A DNA stretch of 64,000 nucleotides from positions 1-64,000 of the IMG/VR virus record IMGVR_UViG_3300042352_001346; one strand, written 5' to 3'. The position numbers and the translations under genes are program-made. The stretch is from a virus. Below, in pieces: positions 8,907 to 17,713 of the stretch. The notes under the pieces were generated by a model. The model was given only the letters and a program-made list of their open reading frames with translations, had not been told where the DNA came from and made no database searches. Each line of letters begins with the position of its first letter. The stretch's first letter is position 1.

Positions 8907-10382
8907 ATGTTAAGTGTAAGTTTAAATGATTATGCCTTATCAGGCTTATCAGGCTTTGGTGAATCTACACAGGGCGATGTTGACCAACTAATGAAAGCGT
9001 TGGAAGCAGGTGCTATGACTGGTGGAGATTTAAGAGATACAGGCTCTACTCAAAGTGGTGCTGTTTTAAAGGTTGAGAGTTTAGAAAATACCTTAAGAGT
9101 TATGTCGTTCCATGAAAATGACATTGTTCTTTGGAAACAAATTCCTAAATCTCCTGCTTTTAACACAGTTGAAGAATACGATTTGTTAGAAGATTATGGT
9201 ACTGATGGTTTCTCTTTCACTTTGGAAGGTGAATTACCTGAGGAAGACCAAGCAACTTACAGACGTGCTAGCCAATTGGTTAAATTCATGGGTACTGTAG
9301 GTTCTGTTTCTCATCCTATGCAGTTAGTAAATGTTATTTCTGGTATCGGTAATATTACTCAACAAAAGATTGAAGAATCAACTATGAAATTGTTGCGTGA
9401 TATTAACAGAGCAGTAGCTTGGGCTGATTCAAATTTATTGCCAATTGAATTTAATGGTCTTTATGCTCAGCATAGACAAGGTTTAATGGTTCCTGGTAAT
9501 TTAAGTTCTTATTATGGTGGTAATAACGTTAACGTTATTGACTGTAGAGGTAAAGCTATGAAAGATAGTTTTGTGCAAGATGGTACATTAGCAATTGTGG
9601 AAGCAAATGGTAATGCTACTGATTTAATTGCTCCTCCTGCAGTATGGAAAAACTATGTATCACGTTGGGATAATAGTGATGTACAAAGAACTACTCCAGG
9701 TGCAACTATTACAGGTGGTCAGGTAATTGATGGTATTGCTACTCAATATGGCAAAATTAATCCAGTTACTGATAAATTTTTAGCCCATAAATATAAACCA
9801 AAAACTGCATTAACAAATGCTACAAGTGGTAAAACACCTGCTGCACCTGCTAGTGTTAGTGTAGCTGCTGTAGCTTCTGTTGGTATGTATTCAGGTTTTA
9901 ATGGTGATTATAAATTTGCAGTTACTGCAATGAATCGTTACGGCGAATCAGTAATTACCCAATCAGCTTCTGTTACAATTGGTGCTAATGAATCAGCTGA
10001 TATTACTTTAACTTTACAAGGTGGTACTTATGCTGCACAAGCATATAATATCTATAAAGGTGAAGTAAATAAAGTTACTGGTACAGTTACTTATTACTAC
10101 TTGTTCTCTGTTACTCCTGCACAAATTTCAGCAGGTTATGATGGAGCAGCTGCTGGTGTAATAAGAGAAAGAAACTATATCATTCCAAATACCAACATGT
10201 GTTTCTTGTTAGAAAAAACAAAAGAAATTTTTAATTTTAAACAATTAGCACCGTTGATGAAAATGGATTTAGCTTTAATTGCACCTTCTTCTAGATTTAT
10301 GCTTTTAGCTTATGGTACTCCAGTACTTAATCAGCCTAAAAAGATGATTGTGTATATTAACGTTGGCTCTAGTGTAAGTTAA
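8907..10382 (+). CDS. Major capsid protein with Ig/Fn3-like insertion
   Basis: 491 residues. The early and late parts read as an HK97-fold capsid protein of the larger myovirus type: an N-terminal ~55-residue leader, an E-loop-like region (ENDIVLWKQIPKSPAFNTVEEY), and a C-terminal beta segment. Residues about 305-415 form an inserted beta-sandwich module (PAAPASVSVAAV..., YKFAVTAMNRYGES, YNIYKGEV) resembling Ig/fibronectin-III folds displayed on capsid surfaces. Codon choice includes more C/G-ending codons than the neighbours, as is common for the most abundant phage protein. A strong terminator follows directly. Confidence 0.85.
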   Translation: MLSVSLNDYALSGLSGFGESTQGDVDQLMKALEAGAMTGGDLRDTGSTQSGAVLKVESLENTLRVMSFHENDIVLWKQIPKSPAFNTVEEYDLLEDYGTDGFSFTLEGELPEEDQATYRRASQLVKFMGTVGSVSHPMQLVNVISGIGNITQQKIEESTMKLLRDINRAVAWADSNLLPIEFNGLYAQHRQGLMVPGNLSSYYGGNNVNVIDCRGKAMKDSFVQDGTLAIVEANGNATDLIAPPAVWKNYVSRWDNSDVQRTTPGATITGGQVIDGIATQYGKINPVTDKFLAHKYKPKTALTNATSGKTPAAPASVSVAAVASVGMYSGFNGDYKFAVTAMNRYGESVITQSASVTIGANESADITLTLQGGTYAAQAYNIYKGEVNKVTGTVTYYYLFSVTPAQISAGYDGAAAGVIRERNYIIPNTNMCFLLEKTKEIFNFKQLAPLMKMDLALIAPSSRFMLLAYGTPVLNQPKKMIVYINVGSSVS

Positions 10383-10393
10383 GTTAAATATTT

Positions 10394-10436
10394 AGGAATC
10401 CGATTTCATTTTAATGAATCGGATTCCTATTTTTTT
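10394..10436 (+). terminator. Rho-independent terminator after the capsid gene
   Basis: Arms AGGAATCCGATTTCATT and AATGAATCGGATTCCT pair over about 16 bp with one bulged T and a 2-nt loop (10394-10428), followed by a run of T at 10430-10436. It separates the capsid transcript from the neck genes. Confidence 0.9.
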
Positions 10437-10458
10437 GTAAAATTATTAAAGTATTTGT

Positions 10459-10929
10459 ATGCAAGTTACTCTTCAAACAACTGCTCAACATAGAGCAAAT
10501 CAAATTATTAAAAATTCAGTTTGTTCTATTGAGTGGAATTCAGAATGTATATCTATTGTAAACTTAAGTGAAGATGAATTAGAAAAATTAAAAATCACTG
10601 ACCCTACTATAATAGTTTTAAATACTTCTAATCATGAAAGTGTTGGTAATGAAGTTAAAAAAGAAGAAAAGACAACAGTTATAATTCCTCCTACACCACC
10701 TACACCTCCATCTAAAGATGAAGTTATTGGTAATGAAGTTAAAAAAGAAGAAGGTGAAAAAGTAATAATTACAGAAGCTGAAAAAGAAGCTGTAATTACA
10801 GAAATGAAAAAAATGACTTTAGGACAAATGGCTGATTTAGCTAAATCTAAAGAATTTCCAGAAACGGAATGGATTGGATTTAAAGAGAAAAAACCATTTA
10901 TTGAATACTTATTAGCAAAAGAAAACTAA
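10459..10929 (+). CDS. Hypothetical head-neck protein, HeH/LEM-like C-terminus
   Basis: 156 residues. A small N-terminal beta part is followed by a low-complexity centre with a proline stretch (IIPPTPPTPPS) and a duplicated VGNEVKKEE / IGNEVKKEE unit. The C-terminal ~38 residues (MTLGQMADLAKSKEFPETEW...) look like the short HeH/LEM-like helical module found at the ends of some phage head proteins. It follows the capsid terminator and begins the neck operon. Function unknown. Confidence 0.6.
   Translation: MQVTLQTTAQHRANQIIKNSVCSIEWNSECISIVNLSEDELEKLKITDPTIIVLNTSNHESVGNEVKKEEKTTVIIPPTPPTPPSKDEVIGNEVKKEEGEKVIITEAEKEAVITEMKKMTLGQMADLAKSKEFPETEWIGFKEKKPFIEYLLAKEN
10643..10752. repeat. Direct repeat of 26 bp inside a head-neck gene
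   Basis: The 26-bp unit beginning TTGGTAATGAAG occurs at 10643-10668 and 10727-10752. The 84-bp period is a whole number of codons, so gain or loss of one unit keeps the frame. It encodes the duplicated GNEVKKEE segment. Confidence 0.85.
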
Positions 10930-10938
10930 TAAAATAAA

Positions 10939-11733
10939 ATGCCTAGTTTAACTTTTAGCATTAAAACAGAAATTAAAGAGGGGCTTATTATAAGCCCCTC
11001 TGATTTTGTATTAGAATATTTACAAGGAGTACCTTTAACAGGTACTTTTGGAGGTACTATTTCTTTAAATAAAATTGAGAATGTATTAAGTATGTCTCAA
11101 GAATTATTTGAAAAATTACTTGGTATTAAAGTAAAAAAACAAATTATTCAAGAAACTAAAAGTTATAATCTAGATGATTGGAGTAATTTTCTTTATTTGA
11201 GAACTGCTTTTCCAGTTATAGAAGCATTTGGAATGAAAGGATACTATGGAAATATTCCTCGTATTCAATTACCTAAAGAATGGATGATTGTTAAACAAAC
11301 AAATACAGGTAGTTATCATAGAAAAATATCATTAATACCAAATTCAAATGGTAATTTAGGTAATATAATTGTAACTATAAATAGTGCATCTTCATACTAT
11401 TATAGATTTGTAGGTTTTGATAAAATTCCTGAATATTGGCATATAGAATATTTAACAGGTGTTGATGTCAATAGTATTGCTATTTTAAATAGTGCAATTG
11501 CTAAATTAGCTGCAATTGAAATATTAGGTATTGCAAGTAATAATATTCTTGGACCAGGTGTTATAGGTTCATCACTTAGTTTAGATGGATTAAGTCAAAG
11601 CATACAAACTGCAAAAAGTTCATCTACAGGTGCTTTCTCAGCAATTACAAAACAATATGCTGATGATTTAAAAGATACATTAATACCTGCTTTAAAAAGT
11701 TATTATAAAGGTGTATTATTTTCAGTTCTATAA
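10939..11733 (+). CDS. Neck/connector protein (putative)
   Basis: 264 residues, no catalytic motif or signal peptide. The pattern is a mixed structural protein with a tryptophan-containing region (KEWMIVKQ, EYWHIEYLTGVDVN) and a helical C-terminus (YADDLKDTLIPALKSYYKGVLFSVL). Proteins of this type and size lie between capsid and tail genes as head-completion or adaptor proteins in Bacteroidota myoviruses. A perfect G+C-rich hairpin lies 39 nt into the coding sequence. Confidence 0.6.
   Translation: MPSLTFSIKTEIKEGLIISPSDFVLEYLQGVPLTGTFGGTISLNKIENVLSMSQELFEKLLGIKVKKQIIQETKSYNLDDWSNFLYLRTAFPVIEAFGMKGYYGNIPRIQLPKEWMIVKQTNTGSYHRKISLIPNSNGNLGNIIVTINSASSYYYRFVGFDKIPEYWHIEYLTGVDVNSIAILNSAIAKLAAIEILGIASNNILGPGVIGSSLSLDGLSQSIQTAKSSSTGAFSAITKQYADDLKDTLIPALKSYYKGVLFSVL
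10977..11001 (+). other. Perfect 11-bp hairpin in the start of a neck gene
   Basis: AGAGGGGCTTA and TAAGCCCCTCT flank a TTA loop. Five consecutive G-C pairs in a stem are rare in this AT-rich DNA. The stem encodes EGLIISPS. No T-run follows, so it is not a standard terminator; it may affect translation, attenuation or RNA processing. Confidence 0.7.
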
Positions 11734-11742
11734 AGTAATTGA

Positions 11743-12525
11743 ATGACACAAGTTAAAGTACAACCGACTCCTATAAATTATGTAGATGCTCCTCAGGCTC
11801 ATTGGGTAAAATCTGAATTTGACTCTTTAGTAGAAAATAAAGGATATGAAATTTATCATGATAAAATGATGGATTGTCCTTGTAAAGGACCAAATGTAGC
11901 ACCATTATCTACATGTAAAAGTTGTAGAGGTAGTGGTTTCTTTTTAGCTGAAAGAGTTGAATCTAAAGCTGTTATTCAAAATATGAATTTTGATAGTAAG
12001 TTTAAAGATTGGTCCTTTGAAAAAATGGGAACAGCTAAAATAACTGCTACAGATGAATTAGATATAACTTGGATGGATAGAATTATTTTAATTAAAGCAG
12101 AAAGTACATTTACTGAAAGATTATATCCTGTACTATATAGTGAAAATGATAATGAACAATTGTTTAGTTTTTTATTTTATGAAGCAATTAGACCTTTAAA
12201 TGCTTTTTTATTTTCATCTGCATCTGAAAAACATATTTCTTTACAAGAAGGTGAAGATTATCAATTAAATGGTAATTTGTTTCTTTTAAATAAAGTTAAA
12301 TTTTCAAATGTAGAAAAACCTAGAGTATCTTTGAGATATGCACATAGACCTCAATTTCATGTAATTGATATACTTAGAGATTTAATATATCAAGATACTG
12401 TTGAAAACTCAATTCAAATAAAAAATCAACCTTATCCTTGTTCATTTGTTGGTAGAAGGTCACATTTAGTATTAAATAAAGAAAATTATGCTAAAAATTT
12501 TTATGTAGATAATACAACTCCTTAA
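11743..12525 (+). CDS. Neck protein with zinc-ribbon-like cysteines
   Basis: 260 residues. Residues 45-61 hold C45-x-C47 and C58-x2-C61 (DCPCKGP ... STCKSCRGSG), a likely zinc site near the N-terminus. The rest is beta-rich with conserved-looking YLYPV- and SLRYAHRPQFHVIDILRD-type segments. It lies in the head-tail joining region between the connector-like protein and the tail-completion proteins, so a head-completion role is inferred. Confidence 0.6.
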   Translation: MTQVKVQPTPINYVDAPQAHWVKSEFDSLVENKGYEIYHDKMMDCPCKGPNVAPLSTCKSCRGSGFFLAERVESKAVIQNMNFDSKFKDWSFEKMGTAKITATDELDITWMDRIILIKAESTFTERLYPVLYSENDNEQLFSFLFYEAIRPLNAFLFSSASEKHISLQEGEDYQLNGNLFLLNKVKFSNVEKPRVSLRYAHRPQFHVIDILRDLIYQDTVENSIQIKNQPYPCSFVGRRSHLVLNKENYAKNFYVDNTTP

Positions 12526-12529
12526 TTAT

Positions 12530-12560
12530 TTTGGAAATTTTTAAATTTTTCGTAAATTTG
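12530..12560 (+). promoter_or_regulatory. Bacteroidota-type promoter for tail-completion genes
   Basis: TTTGG at 12530-12534, an 18-nt spacer ending in TTTTTCG, and a perfect TAAATTTG box at 12553-12560. It lies between the zinc-ribbon neck gene and the gene at 12584 and so drives the tail operon. Confidence 0.7.
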
Positions 12561-12583
12561 TATAAATGTAAAAGTTTGATACT

Positions 12584-13342
12584 TTGATACCCATAGTAAT
12601 AGATTTAAGTGAAAAAGTTCTTGAATTTAGGTTATTAGAGAAAAATTCTCAAAACTTGATGGAGTATGTAACTAAAACCATGATACAAAAAATATCTGAT
12701 GGTTGGAAGTTAGAAGCTAATAGAAGTTTGACAAAAAGTAAAGATGATTACATTAGGTCTTTGATAGTAGTTGATAAAGGTAGATTTGAAGGTTTAATTA
12801 TATTACAAGGTGCATTACCTAATATGATTGAAAGTGGAGTTGGTGCTTTTGATATGAAAATAGGATTTGAAAAATCTGAAAAAAAACATCTTAAAGAAGA
12901 TGGTGGTTGGTATATGAATATACCTTTCAGATTTGCAACACCTGGTTCAGAAGGAACAAGTTCTATATTTTCAGGCATATTACCTAATGAAGTTTATTCA
13001 GCAGTTAAAAAAGAAGGTACTTTAAAACAAAGTACTGTACCTTCACCTTTTAATGCAACTTCTAAAAGACCCGAAGTAGCAACTGAATCTAATTTATTTA
13101 AAGAATATAAGCATAAAAATTCAATTTATGCAGGATTAAGTAGAAATTCTAAAGAGTATAGTAAAGCTACACAAAGTCAATATAATACATTTAGAAGAGT
13201 ATCAGATAAATCAGACGCAGAAGCATTTATACATAGTGGGATAATAGCACATAATTTAGCTGAGAAAACAATTGAAAGAATTAATATACCTTTACAAGTA
13301 GATATGTTAGTTGATAATTTTTTAAATGATTTATTTAATTAA
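12584..13342 (+). CDS. Tail-completion protein, HK97 gp10-like (putative)
   Basis: 252 residues. No ATG fits: the only upstream ATG (12566) is followed at once by TAA, so translation probably begins at the TTG at 12584, about 20 nt after the promoter. The segment GALPNMIESGVGAFDMK...GGWYMNIPFR resembles the virion protein family that includes HK97 gp10 (tail completion). Position before the sheath supports this. The stop is directly followed by the next ATG. Confidence 0.6.
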   Translation: MIPIVIDLSEKVLEFRLLEKNSQNLMEYVTKTMIQKISDGWKLEANRSLTKSKDDYIRSLIVVDKGRFEGLIILQGALPNMIESGVGAFDMKIGFEKSEKKHLKEDGGWYMNIPFRFATPGSEGTSSIFSGILPNEVYSAVKKEGTLKQSTVPSPFNATSKRPEVATESNLFKEYKHKNSIYAGLSRNSKEYSKATQSQYNTFRRVSDKSDAEAFIHSGIIAHNLAEKTIERINIPLQVDMLVDNFLNDLFN

Positions 13343-14053
13343 ATGACAATAATTCCTGAGCAAATATTATATGCACTTATAAGAGATATACTTAAGTTTG
13401 TTAAAGATGATTTTAATAATGCTCCAAGTAATAATAAAACAGATACTATATTATATGATTTATTTCATGGTGTAGTTATTGATGATTATAATTATTATGA
13501 ACAAGCACAAGAATTAATATTAGCTAATGAAGGTAATCCTAGATTAATAAATGTAAGATTATTTTTTGATTTAAATTGTGCTAATTTACCAACTATACAT
13601 ATTACTTTACCTGCTGAAAGTCCAGGTATAGGATATATAGGGCAAAAAGGTAGTAATTCTGATGATGATAATTTTGGAGATAAAGAAGATAGTTTAGGAG
13701 AAAATTATGCTGAACGTTTTGCAACTAATTTTGAAAGTAATTATAATATAATTGTAACATCTTCTAATACATTTGAAGTTCTTATTATATATAGTTTATT
13801 AAAATATTTAATGTTATCATTTTCAATTTGTTTTAGTCTTAATGGCTTACAAAATATGAAAATTTCAGGACAAGATATTATGAATAGACCAGATTATATA
13901 CCTGCAACTATTTTTATGAGAGGTGTTAATGTAAATATGTTTTATGAATTTGTAGCTAAAGAATCATTTACTAAAAAAATAATAAATCATTTATTTTTAG
14001 AAGATAGTGAAATTAATGGTGTGGTAAAACATTTAAATCAACAAATCGTTTAA
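13343..14053 (+). CDS. Tail terminator-like protein (putative)
   Basis: 236 residues, starting with no gap after the previous stop. Mixed alpha/beta; the hydrophobic stretch LIIYSLLKYLMLSFSICFSL (about residues 148-167) is more likely a buried helix than a membrane span. Its position between a gp10-like protein and the sheath matches the tail-terminator or neck slot in other myoviruses. There is no decisive motif. Confidence 0.5.
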   Translation: MTIIPEQILYALIRDILKFVKDDFNNAPSNNKTDTILYDLFHGVVIDDYNYYEQAQELILANEGNPRLINVRLFFDLNCANLPTIHITLPAESPGIGYIGQKGSNSDDDNFGDKEDSLGENYAERFATNFESNYNIIVTSSNTFEVLIIYSLLKYLMLSFSICFSLNGLQNMKISGQDIMNRPDYIPATIFMRGVNVNMFYEFVAKESFTKKIINHLFLEDSEINGVVKHLNQQIV

Positions 14054-14055
14054 TA

Positions 14056-14280
14056 ATGGCAACTCAAGCAACAAAAGTAGAAGAAAAAATATATACTTGT
14101 TCAGAATTAGTTAATTCTTTACATGTATCAGAACGTATTGCTTTTTTAATTAATAAAAAATATTCAACTTTAACTAAAACATTAAGTGAATGGAAAGCAC
14201 TTTTAATAAGTGGTAATGTATTTACTAAGGAAAATTATCCTTCTATTGTTATAGAACAACCTAAAGAAGAAGTTAAATAA
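14056..14280 (+). CDS. Small hypothetical tail protein
   Basis: 74 residues, ATG two bases after the previous stop. Helical, with a pattern (ELVNSLHVSERIAFLINKKY, TLSEWKALL) often found in short C-terminal modules of phage proteins. It directly precedes the sheath gene. Function unknown. Confidence 0.55.
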   Translation: MATQATKVEEKIYTCSELVNSLHVSERIAFLINKKYSTLTKTLSEWKALLISGNVFTKENYPSIVIEQPKEEVK

Positions 14281-14315
14281 TAAAAATAATTTGTCTTATT
14301 TTAAATATCTAAAAA

Positions 14316-16409
14316 ATGATTACTCAAACTTTTAATGGAAAAATAATATCAGAACCTGGTTTTTATACTGCCAAAAAAGCAGCTAATACAACTCCAGTAT
14401 TAAATACTGATTATGGTGTTGCACTTATTGCTAATGTAGGTGTTAATCATACTTTTGACCAAACACCTGGTTTTCCTTTTAAATGTGAAGGTGAAATTGT
14501 AGATGTATCACCTGCTTTTTTTGATAGTCTTGATGATTTTCAAGAAGATGTTTTTGCAGGTCCTTTTGCTCAATTATCTAATTTTTTATTCAAACCTTCT
14601 AAAGATAAAACTTTACCTGGTGTATCTAGTTTAGGTTATATAAAAGTTTGTGATGCTTCTCCAGCTAGAGCAATTTTTAAAGTTGGTAGTGGTGGTAGTG
14701 CATTTGGTTTACAATTTTTCTTAAATAAAAAATATGCTGGTAGTTGGGGAAATACTTTAATGACTACTGACCCAGTTACAAATACTTCCAAACTTAAAAA
14801 AGGCTTTTTAGCTAAAATGAGAGCAGGAAAAACTGCAAATACTTATATTGTTGATTTCTTTAAAAGTGCTTATGGTGGTGATGATAAATTAAATCAATAT
14901 GGTACAGCTACTGTAGAAGTTATAAATACAGCTGAAACAAAAGCTACTCAAGTTAATTCTATAGCTGGTACATTAACTACTATGTATAATAGTCATGGTT
15001 CAACAGGATTTATTTGGACTGTTAGTATATCTTATTATGGTGGATTGTATAAATATCCTATAATAAGATATACTCAATTATCAGGTGATACAACACCTAC
15101 TATTTTATGGACTTCAATTGCTGCTGCTATTAATGCAGGTACAACTGGATTTACAGCTGCAGTAGCTGCAGGTAATTTTACATTAACTATGCCTGCTGGT
15201 TATGGTAGTACATATAATTATAATTATGTAGGTTTAGATGGACAAGGTACAGCTGGTGGTTTTGGTCTTTGGTTAGGTTATTTTAATGGAGGTATTAATG
15301 TTGATAAAACAATTACACAAGTAATTTTAAATCATGCTTATATTGGACCAGATTATAGAGATGTTGAAGTAAAAAGATTAATTACTTCAACTCCAGAAAT
15401 AACTACTGTTCGTCAATTAGTTGATTTTTTTATAGAAAATAATGAACTTGCTCAATTCTTTGACCAAGAAAAAATGAAGCAATATAAACTTGACCATTTA
15501 ACAAATACTCAACTTAATACTACTTTAGTATCTGGTGACCAAACACAAAATGAAACAATAACTTTTGGTAGTGGTAGTGAAGTTACCTCTAATGAAGTAT
15601 TTGAAGATTTTCTTGATTATATTAAAGAATTAAAATATAATTATATTTTTACAGATGATTCTGTTGAAGGAAATTATAATACATTATTATTTAATCATGT
15701 AACAACAGAAGCTAAATTTGATAAAGTATTAGGTGTAGGTAGTGCTAATGTAATTAGTGATGCTATTGCTACTTCTCAATATTATGATTCTGAAAAAGTA
15801 TTAAATACATTTGGTACTTTTGGAAAAGTATTTAATGATGGTAAAAAAATATATTCTAATCTTGCTAAATTAGCAATTATATTAGGTAGAATATGTGGTT
15901 TACCTCCAGAAGTTCCAGGTACTTTTAAAGATTTAGATTATGATTATGAAGTATATCCTTTAACTTCTGAAAGAGATAGAAAAAAATTATTATCTGCAGG
16001 TGTATTACATACTAAATTAGATACTGATTTTAATGAATTTATTATTAATCAAAGTATTAGTACTTTACAAAATAATAAACAATTTATAGCTAGTGATGGA
16101 CAAAGTTATGAACATTCTATATCTAGAATTGGTTTTCAATTAAATAGAATTTTATATGCTAAATCAAAAGCACAATTTCAAAAACAAGTTAATGGTGTAA
16201 CATCATTTACAGCTTCTCCTGAAACTGTAGAAGCATTTACTAATAAAGTTTTATATAATGAAGTAGCTAAAGATAATCAAAGTGGTTTAATACTTTATTA
16301 TCAAGAAGTTAAATCAGTTATTAAACAAGATGGTATTTGGACAAGTTATGCTTATAAACCAAATACACCAATTAATAAATTCTTCTTTATTGGTTATCAA
16401 ATAGATTAA
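14316..16409 (+). CDS. Contractile tail sheath protein
   Basis: 697 residues, the second-largest protein of the tail module. The order sheath - tube - chaperones - tape measure is characteristic, and the C-terminal half has sheath-like features: a long helical and beta domain ending in segments such as ISRIGFQLNRILYAKSKAQFQK and a final extended strand (INKFFFIGYQID) of the kind used for strand exchange between sheath subunits. The central part (about residues 150-330) is an insertion rich in Gly/Thr. It shows that the tail is contractile. Confidence 0.8.
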   Translation: MITQTFNGKIISEPGFYTAKKAANTTPVLNTDYGVALIANVGVNHTFDQTPGFPFKCEGEIVDVSPAFFDSLDDFQEDVFAGPFAQLSNFLFKPSKDKTLPGVSSLGYIKVCDASPARAIFKVGSGGSAFGLQFFLNKKYAGSWGNTLMTTDPVTNTSKLKKGFLAKMRAGKTANTYIVDFFKSAYGGDDKLNQYGTATVEVINTAETKATQVNSIAGTLTTMYNSHGSTGFIWTVSISYYGGLYKYPIIRYTQLSGDTTPTILWTSIAAAINAGTTGFTAAVAAGNFTLTMPAGYGSTYNYNYVGLDGQGTAGGFGLWLGYFNGGINVDKTITQVILNHAYIGPDYRDVEVKRLITSTPEITTVRQLVDFFIENNELAQFFDQEKMKQYKLDHLTNTQLNTTLVSGDQTQNETITFGSGSEVTSNEVFEDFLDYIKELKYNYIFTDDSVEGNYNTLLFNHVTTEAKFDKVLGVGSANVISDAIATSQYYDSEKVLNTFGTFGKVFNDGKKIYSNLAKLAIILGRICGLPPEVPGTFKDLDYDYEVYPLTSERDRKKLLSAGVLHTKLDTDFNEFIINQSISTLQNNKQFIASDGQSYEHSISRIGFQLNRILYAKSKAQFQKQVNGVTSFTASPETVEAFTNKVLYNEVAKDNQSGLILYYQEVKSVIKQDGIWTSYAYKPNTPINKFFFIGYQID

Positions 16410-16443
16410 AATAAAAATATTTAATTAATTAAATTTAAATAAA

Positions 16444-16923
16444 ATGGCAGAAGGAGTATATACAGCACCGTTAGCTATTGTTAAAGTAGGTGGTGTTGCT
16501 ATTGGAAAAATGAAAACTATCCAAGTTAATGAAAATATTCAACGTGGAACAGTGCAAGGTTTAGGTGAATTAACACCTCAAGAAAAACCTGCTTTAGTAT
16601 GGGCTGGTACTTTATCTTGTGGTTTTTACACTATTACTTGGCAAAAAAGTTCAATTCCTAATGCTATTACAAGAAATGTAAATACTTTAAAAGAATTTGT
16701 AGATAGTTTATTATTACAAGAACAAGGTGTTACAGTTGAATTGTATAAAAAAATTAGAGCAAATGGTGCACCTACAATTGGTTTAATTCCAAGTAGTTTA
16801 GTATTATTTTGTACTATTTCTGGTTTATTTTTAGAAGGTGATAATTTTGATATTTCAGAAGGTAGTATTAGTGGTAAAAATCAATCTTTTAGTTATTTAG
16901 ACCCAGTTATATTTCCTAGATAA
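16444..16923 (+). CDS. Tail tube protein
   Basis: 159 residues, right after the sheath. Start AEGVYTAPLAIVKVGGVAIGKMKTI and the later beta segments (TIQVNENIQRGTVQGLGEL, VTVELYKKI, GNFDISEGSISGKN-like ending) fit the single-beta-barrel tube proteins of contractile tails. The size is typical. It stacks as hexamers inside the sheath. Confidence 0.75.
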   Translation: MAEGVYTAPLAIVKVGGVAIGKMKTIQVNENIQRGTVQGLGELTPQEKPALVWAGTLSCGFYTITWQKSSIPNAITRNVNTLKEFVDSLLLQEQGVTVELYKKIRANGAPTIGLIPSSLVLFCTISGLFLEGDNFDISEGSISGKNQSFSYLDPVIFPR

Positions 16924-16952
16924 TAAATTTGTAAAGATAAAATTTGTAAAAT

Positions 16953-17318
16953 ATGCAAAAAGAAATAGTATTAAAAATACAAGAAAATAATTATGTTATT
17001 AAACCTATAACAGCAGGTAATATAATTGATATTGAAAGTGCTAAAGTACTTTATAGCAATAATACTTATACTCAATTATTAAGTAGTAATACATATAGTA
17101 ATAAATTAGCACAAGAAATAACAGAATGTTTTGCAGTTCTAGATAATATAACTCCAAAAGAGTTTAAAAAAGATTTAAATGTTGAAACTCTTTTTGAACT
17201 TGATTTAGAAAATACTTTGTTATTAATTAAAGCTTATAAAGAACAAATTGCTCCTTATTATAATGGATTAATTGCTCTTTACAAAGAAGCATTTAAGGAA
17301 TCAGAGGAAAAAGCTTAA
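16953..17318 (+). CDS. Tail assembly chaperone (putative)
   Basis: 121 residues, acidic, helical, between the tube and the tape-measure genes, the usual place for tail-assembly chaperones. It ends EESEEKA-like and stops at 17316-17318. There is no clear -1 fusion with the next frame, because that frame has a TGA at 17321-17323 before its own gene begins. The leader repeats the motif AATTTGTAAAAT just before the ATG. Confidence 0.55.
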   Translation: MQKEIVLKIQENNYVIKPITAGNIIDIESAKVLYSNNTYTQLLSSNTYSNKLAQEITECFAVLDNITPKEFKKDLNVETLFELDLENTLLLIKAYKEQIAPYYNGLIALYKEAFKESEEKA

Positions 17319-17335
17319 AATGAAAGTTATTGTGA

Positions 17336-17713
17336 ATGCCAAATTTATTAAAAAAACTTTCATTAAAGGAGGTTAAAAATTTCATTATTGATTGGAATGT
17401 TAAATTTCCAATTGATAGATGGTATCGTCAAAAATATGGTATAGCTTTTAATTCTTCGCAACATAGAAAAGTAAGTCTTCTTGATATTCTAATAGATTAT
17501 GAAGAAGACTTTCTATTTAATACTATGCATAGTCGTATATCTGAAAAAGATAAAAGAAAAAAAGAATATTTAAGTACTGGTATATTTTTACAAAAACAAA
17601 AAGAAGTAAAAGAAAATTTATCAGAACAAGAAGTTGATGATATTTTTGACAATATTGATTTAGATTCTTTAAATAGAAATATAATATCAGAAGAAAAAGA
17701 TAATGAGCAATAA
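17336..17713 (+). CDS. Tail assembly chaperone-like second protein
   Basis: 125 residues. The centre FPIDRWYRQKYGIAFNSSQHRK is a strongly patterned motif typical of a conserved protein placed between chaperone and tape measure in myoviruses of Bacteroidota; the C-terminal part is acidic. An ATG at 17320 in another frame opens an 18-codon reading frame and a GGAGG lies at 17368-17372 inside this gene; neither looks required. It overlaps the tape-measure start by 11 nt. Confidence 0.6.
   Translation: MPNLLKKLSLKEVKNFIIDWNVKFPIDRWYRQKYGIAFNSSQHRKVSLLDILIDYEEDFLFNTMHSRISEKDKRKKEYLSTGIFLQKQKEVKENLSEQEVDDIFDNIDLDSLNRNIISEEKDNEQ

Noticed and set aside
17311-17376. Programmed -1 frameshift joining the two chaperone-like genes
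   Set aside because: The -1 frame meets TGA at 17321-17323 before the second gene opens, and no canonical slippery heptamer with a downstream structure is seen.
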